Of a stretch of 64,000 nucleotides of DNA, positions 52,742 to 61,067 are shown piece after piece. This stretch comes from Deltaproteobacteria bacterium. Its GTDB lineage: Bacteria > Desulfobacterota > Desulfarculia > JACQYL01. The stretch is taken from NCBI GenBank assembly GCA_016208165.1, contig JACQYL010000032.1:1-64000 (forward strand), in the 5' to 3' direction. The first letter of the stretch is position 1. The number at the start of each line of letters is the position of its first letter. The notes under the pieces are model-generated. The model ran no database searches. It was given only the letters and a program-made list of their open reading frames with translations, and was not told the origin of the DNA. The translations under genes were made by a program, and so were the position numbers.

Positions 52742-54025
52742 TTACGGTCGTTCGAGCGTCATGGCGAATCCCATACCGCCACCAATGCACAACGTGGCCA
52801 GGGACTTCTTCAGGTTATTCTTCCGCATCTCATCCGCAGCCGCGTAAACGATTCGGCCGCCGGTGCAACCAATGGGATGGCCGATGGAGATTCCGCCGCC
52901 TTTGACATTCGTTTTACTCCAGTCCAATCCCAATTCGCGGATACAGGCCAGGGCCTGAGAAGCAAACGCTTCATTCAGTTCGATGACATCCAGATCGTCG
53001 ATCTTCCAGCCCGCCTTCTTCATCGCAAGATGGACGGCGGGGATCACGCCCAATCCCATGTAGGCGGGATCGATGGCTCCGGCGGAGTATGATCGAATGA
53101 CGGCCATGGGTTTGAGACCCAGTTCCTTGGCTTTTTCCCCGGACATGACCAGGACAGCCGCGGCGGCGTCGTTGATACCGGAAGCATTAGCCGCGGTTAC
53201 CGAGCCGTCTTTCTTGAAAAATGGTTTGAGTTTGCCCATTTTTTCCATGGTTGTATCCATGGGACGTTCATCCGTATCCACTACAATAGGATCGCCTTTC
53301 TTTTGCGGAATCCTGACCGGCACGATCTGATCTTTAAACGCACCCGATGTGATCGCGGCTCGCGCCCTCTGATGGCTCTCGAATCCCAGCCTGTCCTGAT
53401 CTTCTCTGGAAATGCCGTACTTCTCTACGATGTTTTCGGCTGTGACACCCATATGATAGCCATAATACAATTCCCAGAGGCCGTCATGAACCATCAAATC
53501 AACGGCCGCGGCGTCAAACATCCGCGCACCTTCCCTCAACGCGGGCAACGCATAGGGGATTTGACTCATGTTTTCCATACCGCCCGCCACGATCACGTCG
53601 GCATCACCCGCTTTAATGGCCTGGGCGGCCAAGGCGATGGCCTTGATACCGGACGCACATACTTTATTCACGGTCATTGCCGGCGTTTCTTTGGGCAACC
53701 CCGCATAGATCGTCGCCTGCCGGGCCGGGTTCTGGCCCTGTCCGGCCTGCACCACGTTGCCCATGATCACTTCGTCTACGACGACTTCCCTGGCGCCTTC
53801 ATCCCATTGGCGATACTTCTCTTCCAGTTCAATAACCTTGATGGGTTTCAGCTTTTCCGGCGCATGCTTGACCATATCCGGAACTGGAGCCGGCTTGAGC
53901 CCCGCGCGCTTGATGGCCTCGCGGATACACATAGCTCCAAGTTGGGCGGCCGGAATATCCTTCAGACCTCCTTGGAAATTACCTACCGCAGTTCGGGCGC
54001 CACTCACGATTACAGCATCTCTCAT
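52742..54025 (-). CDS. Acetyl-CoA C-acyltransferase (thiolase) with an inserted segment
   Basis: A 427-residue degradative or biosynthetic thiolase. The nucleophile is Cys123 in TVNKVCASGIKAI; ELNEAFASQ and the His/Cys pair GHPIGCTGGR complete the site. Compared with the usual 390 residues, a charged segment of about 34 residues (around 46-80) is inserted before VVVDEVIMGNV. It would cleave a 3-ketoacyl-CoA or condense two acetyl-CoA. It is the first enzyme gene downstream of the TetR gene in the minus-strand operon, with operator-like repeats in its upstream region. Confidence 0.93.
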   Translation of the reverse strand: MRDAVIVSGARTAVGNFQGGLKDIPAAQLGAMCIREAIKRAGLKPAPVPDMVKHAPEKLKPIKVIELEEKYRQWDEGAREVVVDEVIMGNVVQAGQGQNPARQATIYAGLPKETPAMTVNKVCASGIKAIALAAQAIKAGDADVIVAGGMENMSQIPYALPALREGARMFDAAAVDLMVHDGLWELYYGYHMGVTAENIVEKYGISREDQDRLGFESHQRARAAITSGAFKDQIVPVRIPQKKGDPIVVDTDERPMDTTMEKMGKLKPFFKKDGSVTAANASGINDAAAAVLVMSGEKAKELGLKPMAVIRSYSAGAIDPAYMGLGVIPAVHLAMKKAGWKIDDLDVIELNEAFASQALACIRELGLDWSKTNVKGGGISIGHPIGCTGGRIVYAAADEMRKNNLKKSLATLCIGGGMGFAMTLERP

Positions 54026-54115
54026 TGAACTTACCCCCTTTTGTTGGTTTTACACTATTCAACCACAGGCACCAGAAGTTGGATGCCAGTAACTTAGGTA
54101 AGCTACAGAACCGCT

Positions 54116-54144
54116 TTCTGACTAGAATCAGAATCCTTCTGATT
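54116..54144 (-). promoter_or_regulatory. Operator-like triple half-site between tetR and the thiolase gene
   Basis: TTCTGA (54116-54121), TCAGAA (54128-54133) and TTCTGA (54137-54142) alternate, making two overlapping palindromes; AATCAGAA-TCC-TTCTGATT is perfect. It lies 91-119 bases upstream of the thiolase start, where a TetR operator would act on the catabolic operon. Confidence 0.5.
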
Positions 54145-54225
54145 GGAATCCGGAAGAAGCAATCGATGAATCCGGTAACCTGACACTAACCACGGAAATG
54201 GCGCGAGGTGAGAACTCAGGTACGA

Positions 54226-54927
54226 TCAAAGCTCACTCCACGTATCCAACTCGGGCTTTACTCTCGGCGCATCAGAACGGGAGGGGCCGCTTCCCTCAGA
54301 AGGCTCCTTCGCCCGCCTCCATTCTTCTCGAGCTTCGTCGCTTCGAATACCTATGATAATCTGGTCCGTTAAGGCGTCCACGAATTGCCACAGGTCCGAC
54401 GGCCCTCCTATGAGCAATCGCCGGATGATCAGGTGTTCGACCGTTCCAAGAATCATGGCGCGAACCAAATACGGGTTCGTGTCAGACCTGAACTCACCCG
54501 AGGCTATCCCTTCTTCCACAACCCGGAGCAGGACTCGGGCTCTTTCGCGTACGACTTGGTACGCATCGGTTTCGCAGAACTTCCGGTTATGTTTGAGTAC
54601 AAGCATGATCAGAGCGCCATAATCCAGGTGATTCTCATACAGCCAGAGATAATGATAAATGATGGCGCGTATTTTGTGAGAGGCTCCTCGAACATGATCG
54701 AGGATGAATTCAAGCGTCTCTTTGGTCTTACGCTCCATCTCGCCCGGAATGGAAAACAGCAGCTCTTCTTTGGAAGAGAAATATTCGTATATAGTTGCCT
54801 CGGAAATCCCCGCTTCGTGGGCAACTTCTGATATCGTAGCTTCGTGGTATCCTTTTTGTGCAAACACCCTCTGGGCCGCTCTCCGGATGACCCGTCGACG
54901 ACCCTCGGCCTTGGTTTTGGCAGCCAA
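54226..54927 (-). CDS. TetR family transcriptional regulator
   Basis: A 233-residue repressor with the standard TetR helix-turn-helix (VIRRAAQRVFAQKGYHEATISEVAHEAGISEATIYEYFSSKEELL) and a ligand domain resembling FadR/RutR-like acyl-CoA regulators, plus a charged, disordered C-terminal tail of about 40 residues. The start is a TTG at 54927 with GGAG seven bases upstream. Its position directly before the thiolase-to-por operon on the same strand suggests it represses that operon and perhaps itself, released by an acyl-CoA intermediate. Confidence 0.92.
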   Translation of the reverse strand: MAAKTKAEGRRRVIRRAAQRVFAQKGYHEATISEVAHEAGISEATIYEYFSSKEELLFSIPGEMERKTKETLEFILDHVRGASHKIRAIIYHYLWLYENHLDYGALIMLVLKHNRKFCETDAYQVVRERARVLLRVVEEGIASGEFRSDTNPYLVRAMILGTVEHLIIRRLLIGGPSDLWQFVDALTDQIIIGIRSDEAREEWRRAKEPSEGSGPSRSDAPRVKPELDTWSEL

Positions 54928-56217
54928 AAGGATTCTCCAGGATTAGGAAAATATTGACAGAAAGTGTTAAATTAACTTGACAAATATCATAGCGATTATT
55001 TAAAAGTCAAATTAATTTTCTTCTTTCTCTTGGAAAAAGAAAGGTTTTTTTTATCCCGTATCAAGATAAAGATCGCCCTACGTATCGATCCTTCGATTCG
55101 CCGCAACCGAACGTTTACGTCGCCTGCGGGCCTTGACACAAACGGACTTCTTGCCCTGAATCATACTATGTTTAACGAGTTAGAGCTGACTGCCACATCG
55201 CGAAATCCCTAGCAGCGGCGCGCATCGAAAAGGAACCCGCTCCATCGGCGCAGTGAGGGTTCGGAAAACAACAATAACGAAGTTCGGATCGAACATCGCC
55301 GGGCAGCGGTGCGGCGGCTTTCTCCGGCGTGGTTGCTTCAAAATCCCTCGTTGAACCGCCGGAGCATGAACGTTGACCCAGCGGCTCTTCAAGAGCCCGG
55401 GGCAACCTGATTCCGGTAGCCCGTCGTCTTCCCGATCGAATCCGAGGGCTGCTCTGTGCTTTTTTTCGGCCATCGCAAGTGGAACCGGTTCTGCTGGAGC
55501 GTAAAGGGCCTACCCGATTCGAAAGGGGACGCTTTAATGCCCCTTTCCGGACCGCAGGTCCGCTGCTGTCGGCGTTCTCCATATCTCGAAATCATCCGAT
55601 GAAACCGCCGGCAAACTGTAACGATCGGTTCTGAACACCGTTATGCGTGGCAGGGCCTCTCGTTTCAGCTTTCGGAAGTCCTATAAAATCGATGAATTCG
55701 TAAAAAGTCGAAAACGGCCGGTTTCCGTCATTCCGGCGAAAGCCGGAATCCAGTAATTTCAAATACTTCTGGATGCCGGATCAAGCCCGGCATGACGACC
55801 TGGGGACTTGTTGCGAACTCATCACAATTCAATTCAACAAAGGAGGACGAGGCAGTGAAAGCCGGGTTGGCTATTGCTCATATCGAGTACGGCCGTCACA
55901 CCTACATTAGTTCCTTACTATTCGTGTGAAGGTTCGTCAATGCTGAAGAGCCGGAACTAGAGTAGGGGGTTAGCGTTCATCGATATCCGTCTGGATGAGA
56001 TGGGCCGGTCTCAATTCAAACAGAAAGATAGAACCGGTATTGGACTATAGTGATCGTCGGAATCAGCCCTTGGATATGCACGGACATCATCGGCATTCCC
56101 GGCAAGCGGTACAGGTTCGACAATCGCTATGTGTGGAGGTAAACACACTTTTCTCTGCACGGGCTAAGAAAAGCAGAGAGAAGGGAGACTGACGAGTTCA
56201 TTTGAGACGGAGGACAA
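54928..56217. other. Long intergenic region (about 1.3 kb) without a convincing gene
   Basis: The first 100 bases are A/T-rich and contain TTGACA/TTGACT motifs on both strands, probably the tetR promoter. Frames at 55172-55595 (minus) and 55995-56192 (plus) have no conserved features. A proteobacterial-type palindromic repeat is at 55726-55797. At 55855 a GTG with a strong AAAGGAGG site opens a 24-codon frame (MKAGLAIAHIEYGRHTYISS...), perhaps a leader peptide or gene remnant upstream of the decarboxylase subunits. Confidence 0.45.
55726..55797. repeat. Palindromic intergenic repeat (CGTCATTCCGGCGAAAGCCG type)
   Basis: Left part CGTCATTCCGGCGAAAGCCG then GAATCCAG; right part CTGGATGCCGGATCAAGCCC then GGCATGACG. 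The outer CGTCAT/ATGACG and the CCAG/CTGG pairs are inverted copies, each half also being a hairpin. This is the widespread CGTCATTCC...GGATGACG class of non-autonomous repeats. Confidence 0.7.
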
Positions 56218-56361
56218 ATGATAAACTGGAACGAAACACTACGGATCGTGTTTGGAGGCCTCGCCGCCGTTTTTTTCATCATGACGCTGCTGGCCGTTAT
56301 GACGCACTTGGTGGGCAAAGTGCTGACTCGGATCGAGCAAAAAAATAACGGGGGGAAGTAG
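56218..56361 (+). CDS. Small membrane subunit of a Na+-pumping acyl-CoA decarboxylase (OadG/MmdD-like)
   Basis: A 47-residue protein, MINWNETLRIVFGG..., with a single membrane helix (FGGLAAVFFIMTLLAVMTHLV) and a polar tail ending EQKNNGGK. Size, topology and position directly before the beta-subunit gene fit the gamma/delta subunits (OadG, MmdD, GcdD) that assemble sodium-pumping decarboxylases. GGAGG lies five bases before the ATG, and its stop is one base from the beta-subunit start. Similarity is structural rather than strong in sequence. Confidence 0.75.
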   Translation: MINWNETLRIVFGGLAAVFFIMTLLAVMTHLVGKVLTRIEQKNNGGK

Positions 56362-56362
56362 C

Positions 56363-57499
56363 ATGTTCTTAGGAATCCAAATGGGCTTCCCCTATTTGAA
56401 CCTGGGGCAAATCATAATGATCTCGGTGGGACTCGGATTCATCTATCTGGCCATCAAGAAGGAATGGGAACCGTATGAACTCCTTCCCATCGGCGCCGGG
56501 ATGATTCTGGCCAACCTGCCGCTGACCGGCCTGACCACGGAACCAGGTCCCGGCGTAGGCACGGGCATGGCGGGAATTCTGGGCATCATCCTAAAATATG
56601 GCTTGTATTACTGGACCATTTTGCCTCAGTTCATCTTTTTCGGTATCGGGGCATTGACGGATTTCGGACCGCTCATCGCGAACCCTCGGGCCTTTTTGCT
56701 CGGCGCCGCTGCGCAGTTGGGTATTTATACTTCCTTTTTAGGTGCTCTGTTCCTGGGATTTACCATTCCCGAAGCCTGTTCCATCGGGATCGTCGGTGGG
56801 GCGGACGGACCCACCACCATTTATACCACCGGCCTGCTGGCGCCGGACATCATGGGCATTACAGCCACGGCCGCATACAGCTACATGGCCATGGTGGCGA
56901 TCATCCAACCGCCCATTATCAAACTTCTGACGTCCAAAGCAGAACGGCAGATCTACATGAAACCTCAACTGCGACGCGTGTCTAAAACAGAAAAGATCCT
57001 TTTCCCCTTAATGACCATGTTGGTCGTACTTCTCCTTATCCCGAAATCCGCTCCCCTGGTCGGCATGCTCATGCTCGGAAACCTCTTCCGTGAGTCGAAC
57101 GTAGTGGAACGCCTCTCCCAGACCGCTCAGAATGAACTGATCAATATCATTACCATTCTGCTGATGCTGGGCATCGGAGCTTCCATGCCGGCGGATCAGG
57201 TCATGAATGTCCGAACCCTGATGGTTTTGACTTTAGGCCTCTTTGCATTCGCCATCGGAACAGCGGGAGGAGTGTTGCTTGGAAAGCTCATGTCCAAGTT
57301 TTCAAAGGAACCGTTCAATCCCATGCTCGGAGCGGCGGGTGTCTCGGCCGTTCCCATGAGCGCCCGCATCGTTCAGCATTTGGGACAGCGCGAGAACAGG
57401 AAGAACTTCTTGCTGATGCACGCCATGGGCCCCAACGTAGCCGGCGTAATCGGCTCCGCGGTCGCCGGAGGGTACTTCCTGGGACTGTTTGCCAAGTAG
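56363..57499 (+). CDS. Na+-translocating acyl-CoA decarboxylase, beta subunit
   Basis: A 378-residue integral membrane protein of the OadB/MmdB/GcdB family. About eleven membrane segments and the hallmark SIGIVGGADGPTTIY loop are present, with NPRAFLLGAAAQLGIY before it and AAGVSAVPMSARIVQ and HAMGPNVAGVIGSAVAGGYFL at the end. The family decarboxylates carboxybiotin and exports Na+. Alpha (carboxyltransferase) and biotin carrier subunits are not adjacent; the carboxyltransferase at 50.9-52.5 kb could be alpha. Methylmalonyl-CoA or glutaconyl-CoA are the likely substrate classes. Confidence 0.92.
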   Translation: MFLGIQMGFPYLNLGQIIMISVGLGFIYLAIKKEWEPYELLPIGAGMILANLPLTGLTTEPGPGVGTGMAGILGIILKYGLYYWTILPQFIFFGIGALTDFGPLIANPRAFLLGAAAQLGIYTSFLGALFLGFTIPEACSIGIVGGADGPTTIYTTGLLAPDIMGITATAAYSYMAMVAIIQPPIIKLLTSKAERQIYMKPQLRRVSKTEKILFPLMTMLVVLLLIPKSAPLVGMLMLGNLFRESNVVERLSQTAQNELINIITILLMLGIGASMPADQVMNVRTLMVLTLGLFAFAIGTAGGVLLGKLMSKFSKEPFNPMLGAAGVSAVPMSARIVQHLGQRENRKNFLLMHAMGPNVAGVIGSAVAGGYFLGLFAK

Positions 57500-57522
57500 C
57501 CGGAAGACGCATTTCAAATCAA

Positions 57523-57551
57523 AGCCCTGGCGGAAGACTTTCGCCGGGGCT
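57523..57551 (+). terminator. Terminator-like hairpin after the decarboxylase beta gene
   Basis: AGCCCTGGCG and CGCCGGGGCT pair over ten bases with one G-U and a nine-base loop, followed by TATTCT. The T-tail is weak. It starts 24 bases after the stop. Confidence 0.55.
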
Positions 57552-57752
57552 TATTCTATTGCGATGGAATTATCCCGCCGCGTTGGAAAAGCCTCTTTGT
57601 CGAGGACCGGACGTCGGACCGGAGCCACACGCACTCGAATTCCCTTCTTTACGGCCCGCCACATCGTTGCGATCACGGCGCACGGAGCCGGATAAGGGAG
57701 CGTTATAATCGGTCCATTCGAAGAAGGCTGGATCTATCGGAGAAGGTCGGAT

Positions 57753-58412
57753 CTAGAAGAAGTCGCCGTTTACCGATCCGTTTAGAAATGGGTTCGTAAT
57801 TCGTTCATGGCCGATGGTGGAACTGGGCGAAAACCCATAGTTATGTCCGGGAAAGATCTCCGTGTCGTCGGGTAGCGTCAGCAGACGTGTCCGGATGGAA
57901 TCGATCATCTGTCCCCACGACGCTTTTGGACCGTCGGTGCGCCCCACCGAACCCACAAAGAGCGTATCTCCGGTGAGACAGATCCCCCCACTCGCATAAT
58001 ACAGACAAATTCCGCCGGGCGTATGACCCGGAGTATGGATGACTTCCCATTCGTAGGCGCCGATGCGTATCCTATCACCGTCGTTCACGATCCGGTCGGC
58101 CGGGGGCGATTTCCTCGCATTGAACATCTTGAGCCAGAAATCACCGACTTTATCGAGATATTCGGCTTCTGCGGCATGTATGATAATCTCGGCGTCTGTC
58201 CTTTCCTTCATTTCAGCGTTTCCCATGACATGATCCACATGGCCGTGTGTATTGATAATACTCACAATTTTCAGGCCCTGTTTGTCCGCCATTTCTATCA
58301 GGCGATCTGCGTCCGCGGCGGGGTCCACCACGGCGCCTTGACCCGACACGGGATCCCCCAGCAGATATGCGAAAACGGAGTGGTATCCCACCTCCAGTTG
58401 TTGAAAAACCAT
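57753..58412 (-). CDS. Metallo-beta-lactamase fold hydrolase (glyoxalase II-like)
   Basis: A 219-residue hydrolase. NTHGHVDHVMGN supplies the H-x-H-x-D-H metal motif, TPGHTPGG the third His, LTGDTLFVGSVGRTD the bridging Asp, and FPGHNYG the last His. This set fits the glyoxalase II / persulfide dioxygenase-related thioesterase group; hydrolysis of a thioester or CoA by-product is plausible in this neighbourhood. It is separated from the mutase operon by a terminator. Confidence 0.88.
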   Translation of the reverse strand: MVFQQLEVGYHSVFAYLLGDPVSGQGAVVDPAADADRLIEMADKQGLKIVSIINTHGHVDHVMGNAEMKERTDAEIIIHAAEAEYLDKVGDFWLKMFNARKSPPADRIVNDGDRIRIGAYEWEVIHTPGHTPGGICLYYASGGICLTGDTLFVGSVGRTDGPKASWGQMIDSIRTRLLTLPDDTEIFPGHNYGFSPSSTIGHERITNPFLNGSVNGDFF

Positions 58413-58699
58413 CTTCGGTTCCTCACTTCTTCAGGTATTTCATGATGCCGGTTACACCGAGACCGAAAGAAACCCGTTCATAGACATACCTTTTCAGCTC
58501 CGGGCGTTTCTCCGAGTACGGATCGAGCAGCTCGCGCCCGTTCGCTTCGGGTCTTTGACTCTCCGGTTCGGAGCCGGTCTCCAACCGGAGATCGCGCTTT
58601 AGCTTGGCACTGCCAAAATATTTTCGTTTTCAGACAAAGACTAAGGGCTGTTATAAGCAAGCCGCGCTGGGCTCGCGAAGTCGCCAAACGAACAGCCGG
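58413..58699. other. Intergenic region with a possible gene remnant (reverse strand)
   Basis: On the reverse strand, from about 58640 down to a stop at 58422, one frame reads KYFGSAKLKRDLRLE, continues open for about 70 codons and ends YERVSFGLGVTGIMKYLKK. It looks protein-like but lacks a start codon after the preceding stop. It may be the 3' remnant of a decayed gene. A partly overlapping frame (58478-58705) has no recognisable features. Confidence 0.35.
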
Positions 58700-58741
58700 A
58701 AACAAAAAGTCGGGCCGGTGCGATACGCCGCTTGGCCCGAC
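58700..58741 (-). terminator. Intrinsic terminator of the acyl-CoA mutase operon
   Basis: On the reverse strand GTCGGGCC (58741-58734) pairs with GGCCCGAC (58716-58709), followed by TTTTTGTTT. It lies 37 bases after the SDR stop. Confidence 0.8.
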
Positions 58742-58777
58742 AAATCAGAAATCAGGATCGATTAGTGTGGATGGAAA

Positions 58778-59572
58778 CTATCCCTTGGAACCGAGTCTGA
58801 GACCTCCATGCAGGAAATACACCGCTCCGTTCACGGCTTCGTTTCTGTACATCTCGAAGATCAAGGAAGCAACCTCTTCCGGCTCCACCAATCTTCCAAT
58901 GGGAACATTCTCGAGGATGCCGTCCAGAGCCTTCTGATTCATCCCTTTAACCATTTCCGTACCCACGTATCCGGGAGCAATAGCCGCGCAGCGGATCTGG
59001 TTCCCAAGGCCCTTGCGGAAGAACTCCGCCACCAGGACACTCGGCATCACACTCATGGCTGCCTTGGTCGAGGAATAGTTGATTTGACCGGCCGTGCCAA
59101 GAGATCCCGTGGACGAAATCAGACACACCAAGCCTTTCGATCCGTTGTTGATCATCTGTTCGCAACATTCACGTATCGTCAGGAACACGCCCGTCAAGTT
59201 GATGTTGATGACCCTTTGAAATTGATCAAGGCCCATTTTCTTTTTCACTTTGCCGGTTTCTTTATCCGGGGCCAAAAACAGTCCATCAGCGATGATTCCC
59301 GCGCACGGCACCACCAGGTTAATGGCTCCGAAGGTTTCAATCGCCTTCTTGGCAAACCCGGCCATGCTCTCTTCATTGGTGACGTCGCAGACCATCGATC
59401 CTACCTGACCGCCCATCCCTTTAATCTCGTCTTCTACTCGTTTCAGCGCTTCGCCAACAACATCACCGATGAAGACTTTGCCGCCCTGCTTAACCCATTC
59501 TTTCGCCAGAGACTTGCCTATACCACTACCGCCTCCGGTGATTACGGCTACGTGGTCCTTGATTTCGAGCAT
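58778..59572 (-). CDS. Short-chain dehydrogenase/reductase in the mutase operon
   Basis: A 264-residue SDR. VITGGGSGIGKSLAKEW is the NAD(P) motif, the usual NNAG is changed to VPCAG, catalytic Ser is in LISSTGSLG and Tyr/Lys in INYSSTKAAM. The substrate loop contains an unusual charged insertion (DKETGKVKKKMG). It probably oxidises the hydroxyacyl-CoA formed by, or fed to, the neighbouring mutase. The ATG at 59572 has AAGGGGGA upstream; 17 upstream in-frame residues are excluded. It is the last gene of the operon. Confidence 0.92.
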   Translation of the reverse strand: MLEIKDHVAVITGGGSGIGKSLAKEWVKQGGKVFIGDVVGEALKRVEDEIKGMGGQVGSMVCDVTNEESMAGFAKKAIETFGAINLVVPCAGIIADGLFLAPDKETGKVKKKMGLDQFQRVININLTGVFLTIRECCEQMINNGSKGLVCLISSTGSLGTAGQINYSSTKAAMSVMPSVLVAEFFRKGLGNQIRCAAIAPGYVGTEMVKGMNQKALDGILENVPIGRLVEPEEVASLIFEMYRNEAVNGAVYFLHGGLRLGSKG

Positions 59573-59657
59573 TTGCTTCCCCCTTTCTGCACCTGAATAC
59601 CGACGTTTCAGCTTTCCGATCAAGCCATGTTGTTTAGAGCATTGGATACCATCCGCT

Positions 59658-60617
59658 TTAGACCATCTTTACTCCGGCGGTGATCTCCAGGGCTGCGCTT
59701 TCGGGATCCAACCTGTGTTCCCAGATATCGTTCACCAACTGGTCCCCAAGTTCGGTTTCATTCAGCCTCTGCCACACCAGCCGGACAATCTCTTTTTCGA
59801 CGAGCCGGCGCAGTTCCACCTTGAGCTGAGTTTTCCTGCGGTTCTCCAGATGGCTGTCGTTTTGAAGATGGGTACGATGTTTCCGTATCCCCTCATAAAG
59901 CTCGTTGATCCCCCAGTTTCGCATGGCAGCCACAAGGAACACCCGGGGCACCCACTTTGTCTTATAGAACGTGCTCCGACGTTCCAACATGGTGCCTATC
60001 GACTCGGCGATCGTCTCAGCCCCGGATCGATCCGATTTGTTCACTGCAAACACGTCCGCAATTTCCATGAGGCCGGCTTTCATGATCTGGACGCTGTCGC
60101 CGCTTTCGGGAACCAGCACTACCAAAACCGTGTCCGTCGCGCCGGCAATATCAAGCTCCGACTGCCCAACGCCGACCGTCTCGACAATAATGACGTCTTT
60201 GCCGCAAGCATCCAGGATCCGGGCAGCTTCTTTGGTGGTTTCCGACAGTCCTCCCACAATCTTCCCGGCGCTCATGCTCCGAAAGAAAATATCCCATTCG
60301 GGCTTTCTCTTGATGTTCATGCGGATCCGGTCGCCTAGAAGCGCCCCCCCGCTGAAGGGGCTGGATGGATCCACAGCGATGATGCCCACTGAGAATCCAT
60401 CCTCGCAGAACTTGCGGGTCAGTCTGTCCACCAGAGTGCTTTTGCCGGCGCCGGGCGGTCCCGTAATCCCCAGGTAATATGCTTTACCCGCGCGGGGGTA
60501 AATCCTTCTCATTACCTCATGAGATTCGGGATCCCGACGTTCCACCTTGGAGATGAGCCTGGCAATGGACAGGGTATCACCTCCGAAGGCCTTTTCAAGG
60601 AGTTCGTCCAACGTCAT
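59658..60617 (-). CDS. MeaB/ArgK-type G-protein chaperone of B12-dependent acyl-CoA mutase
   Basis: A 319-residue G3E GTPase. The P-loop is GITGPPGAGKSTLVD, switch I/II regions IIAVDPSSPFSGGALLGDRIRM and VIIVETVGVGQSE, and the base motif AVNKSD. MeaB guards adenosylcobalamin loading and protects acyl-CoA mutases from inactivation. Its position next to the mutase genes assigns it to them. Confidence 0.94.
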   Translation of the reverse strand: MTLDELLEKAFGGDTLSIARLISKVERRDPESHEVMRRIYPRAGKAYYLGITGPPGAGKSTLVDRLTRKFCEDGFSVGIIAVDPSSPFSGGALLGDRIRMNIKRKPEWDIFFRSMSAGKIVGGLSETTKEAARILDACGKDVIIVETVGVGQSELDIAGATDTVLVVLVPESGDSVQIMKAGLMEIADVFAVNKSDRSGAETIAESIGTMLERRSTFYKTKWVPRVFLVAAMRNWGINELYEGIRKHRTHLQNDSHLENRRKTQLKVELRRLVEKEIVRLVWQRLNETELGDQLVNDIWEHRLDPESAALEITAGVKMV

Positions 60618-60637
60618 ATCGACTTACGTATCCTCTC

Positions 60638-61030
60638 TTAGACGGAAACCGAGTCCTTTATCCCGTTGATGATGGTTTCCATGGGTGTATCCGGGCCGTA
60701 TACCTTGTGTACGCCGCCATCGAGAAGCTGAGGAATGTGCTTCGGGGGAATCACTCCGCCCATAAACACCTTGACTCCGGCCATATCGGACTTTCCCAAG
60801 AGGTCCACGGTCTTCAACCCGAGCGTAAGATGGTTGCCGCCGAGCGTGCTCATTCCGACGACATCGGCATCTTCCTGCATCGCCGCTTCCACGATCTGCT
60901 CCGGGAATTTGTTACCGATGTAAACCACGTCCATTCCGGCGTCCCTGAGAAACTGGCTTACCAGATAGACGCCACGCCAATGGATATCCAACCCCAGCTT
61001 CGCCATTACCACTTTTATTGGTCTTGCCAT
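60638..61030 (-). CDS. B12-binding (small) subunit of acyl-CoA mutase
   Basis: A 130-residue cobalamin-binding domain. Lys11, Asp15, His17 and Gly20 in KLGLDIHWRG form the base-off/His-on K...DxHxxG motif (the usual Gly after Asp is Ile here). GMSTLGGNHL is the S-x-L motif, and VKVFMGGVIPPKH the GG loop that holds the nucleotide tail. It pairs with the separate large subunit downstream of 61068, a two-polypeptide layout as in isobutyryl- and 2-hydroxyisobutyryl-CoA mutases. GGAGGT precedes the ATG. Confidence 0.93.
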   Translation of the reverse strand: MARPIKVVMAKLGLDIHWRGVYLVSQFLRDAGMDVVYIGNKFPEQIVEAAMQEDADVVGMSTLGGNHLTLGLKTVDLLGKSDMAGVKVFMGGVIPPKHIPQLLDGGVHKVYGPDTPMETIINGIKDSVSV

Positions 61031-61067
61031 AATTCAACCTCCATACGTTGAGCTACTCAGCGATCGA

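Noticed and set aside
55172-55595. Minus-strand frames suggesting a transposase remnant in the 1.3 kb gap
   Set aside because: No catalytic motif, terminal inverted repeats or similarity to a known transposase could be seen.
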